Below, piece after piece: positions 63,261 to 64,000 of a DNA stretch of 64,000 nt. Position numbers and translations under genes: made by a program. Under the pieces are notes generated by a model, which was not told where the DNA came from, made no database searches, and was given only the letters and a program-made list of their open reading frames with translations. Origin of the DNA: Leptospira mtsangambouensis (GTDB lineage Bacteria > Spirochaetota > Leptospiria > Leptospirales > Leptospiraceae); assembly GCF_004770475.1 (NCBI RefSeq), contig NZ_RQHK01000017.1, forward strand, positions 1,178,001 through 1,242,000, in the 5' to 3' direction. Within the stretch, counting starts at the first letter, position 1; the number at the start of each line of letters is the position of its first letter.

Positions 63261-64000
63261 ATGGAATCATACCCTCTCATCTATTTTGTAAAACCGGAAG
63301 GCACTCTTTCGGATTGGGAATATTTTTGGCATCAGATTCCCTATGGAGCACCTGGTATCCTTACTTTTTTTGTAGGGGTATTTCTTAGTTATTTTGCCTT
63401 TCAAAAGTTTCGTAAATCAGATGTTGATAATAAAATTTTTCATTTAAACCTTACCATTTCATTTATTAGTTTTGGATCGGTGGGGCTTGTCCTTACGACT
63501 AGAGCTTGGATTCAAGATGTACATACATTAGTCTTTTGGAATGACCTACTTTACTTTTTAGTCGCTCCACTCGCACCAACGGCTTTTTATTTGGCCTACC
63601 ATATGACTGGCAAACAAAGTAAACTCCTGTTATATTATTCCTATCTTTGTTGGTTCGCAAGTTTTGTATTATACTTTGGTGTTTTGATTGGGAAAGGATT
63701 TGAAACTACGGTTTTCGAATTCACTTTTGGTAAGTATCCGAGAGGAAGTTCTTTTGTTCGGCCTTGGGGGATTTTGGCACCACTAGGGTATTTCTTATTA
63801 ATATTACCATCTTTTATCAAACACTACCAATACATTCGTAAACATTATCACCTAACGTTATTTCATGGTGTGAATTTACTTTTTTTACTCACAACGATGA
63901 ATGCACCGAGTATTCTTGGATTCAAAGTGTACCCAGGTGGATTCTTTTTATTCATTCCAATGTTACTTGTGGCTTATGGAGTATTTCGTTCTGATTTTTT
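63261..64000 (+). CDS. multi-pass sensor protein, 3' end outside window
   Basis: Open from the ATG at 63261 to the right edge with no stop, 246 residues visible. At least six to seven membrane segments (YGAPGILTFFVGVFLSYFAF, NLTISFISFGSVGLVL, LLYFLVAPLAPTAFYLAY, LLYYSYLCWFASFVLYFGVL, PLGYFLLILPSFI, LFLLTTMNAP, FFLFIPMLLVAYGVF) look like the N-terminal 7TM sensor domain common in Leptospira signalling proteins, which carry a phosphatase, cyclase, GGDEF or kinase domain after it. The output domain lies beyond the window, so the class is unknown. Confidence 0.7.
   Translation, partial: MESYPLIYFVKPEGTLSDWEYFWHQIPYGAPGILTFFVGVFLSYFAFQKFRKSDVDNKIFHLNLTISFISFGSVGLVLTTRAWIQDVHTLVFWNDLLYFLVAPLAPTAFYLAYHMTGKQSKLLLYYSYLCWFASFVLYFGVLIGKGFETTVFEFTFGKYPRGSSFVRPWGILAPLGYFLLILPSFIKHYQYIRKHYHLTLFHGVNLLFLLTTMNAPSILGFKVYPGGFFLFIPMLLVAYGVFRSDF

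Overview
The window reads as chromosomal DNA of a spirochaete of the genus Leptospira, most like the saprophytic clade. The sequence is AT-rich, genes are packed with many 4-bp ATGA overlaps, and there are many spirochaete-style lipoproteins. Phosphopantothenoylcysteine synthesis and decarboxylation are carried by two separate genes. There are several multi-domain signalling proteins (PAS hybrid kinase, MASE1-SpoIIE phosphatase, a 7TM sensor cut by the right edge). The genus call is inferred from gene content, not from a marker rRNA. I saw no rRNA, tRNA, CRISPR, insertion sequence or prophage.

Layout. 1-9.1 kb: a DUF4105 protein cut by the left edge, an alpha/beta-hydrolase lipoprotein, a four-gene minus-strand operon (GNAT, SDR, DUF445, lipoprotein), a TPR lipoprotein with dprA, a cation antiporter and an exported protein. 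9.1-15.1 kb: minus-strand run of avtA, an unknown 772-residue membrane protein and an Orn/Lys/Arg decarboxylase. 15.1-17.4 kb: a DegT-family protein lacking the PLP lysine, followed directly by an ATP-grasp-like protein, behind a doubled GTGACATAAT motif. 17.4-25.5 kb: a glycan-binding-domain protein, CutA, GST, two tandem M23 peptidases, DUF2237, a zinc-phospholipase-C-like exported protein with an SH3 protein, and a membrane protein. 25.7-30.5 kb: thiolase, ilvC, a GC-rich intergenic element and a cluster of small lipoproteins with an internal duplication. 30.5-37.6 kb: MASE1-SpoIIE phosphatase with an ABC-F ATPase, then a sulfur cluster: serine acetyltransferase, cysteine-desulfurase cargo and family 2A encapsulin shell. 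37.7-43.9 kb: a large hybrid histidine kinase and a divergent TPR protein. 44-49 kb: CorC/HlyC-like protein, coaC, coaB, DUF486, sirtuin, bioF-like gene. 49.1-53.7 kb: variant cytochrome c maturation genes (ccmE-ccmF-ccmH) and YdcF. 53.7-58.7 kb: NAPE-PLD-like lipoprotein, an ArsB/NhaD-type antiporter, DUF368 and a WecA/MraY-type transferase. 58.7-62.3 kb: dapA-dapB-cdaA-cdaR, joining diaminopimelate synthesis to c-di-AMP synthesis. 62.3-64 kb: an alpha/beta hydrolase and the start of a 7TM protein.

The most notable systems are the encapsulin/cysteine-desulfurase/serine-acetyltransferase cluster (a sulfur nanocompartment), the CXXXY-type CcmE with an odd CcmH, and the lysine-less DegT protein paired with an ATP-grasp protein. 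The recurring intergenic motif GTGACATAAY, seen at five places, may be an extended -10 promoter class or a regulator site.
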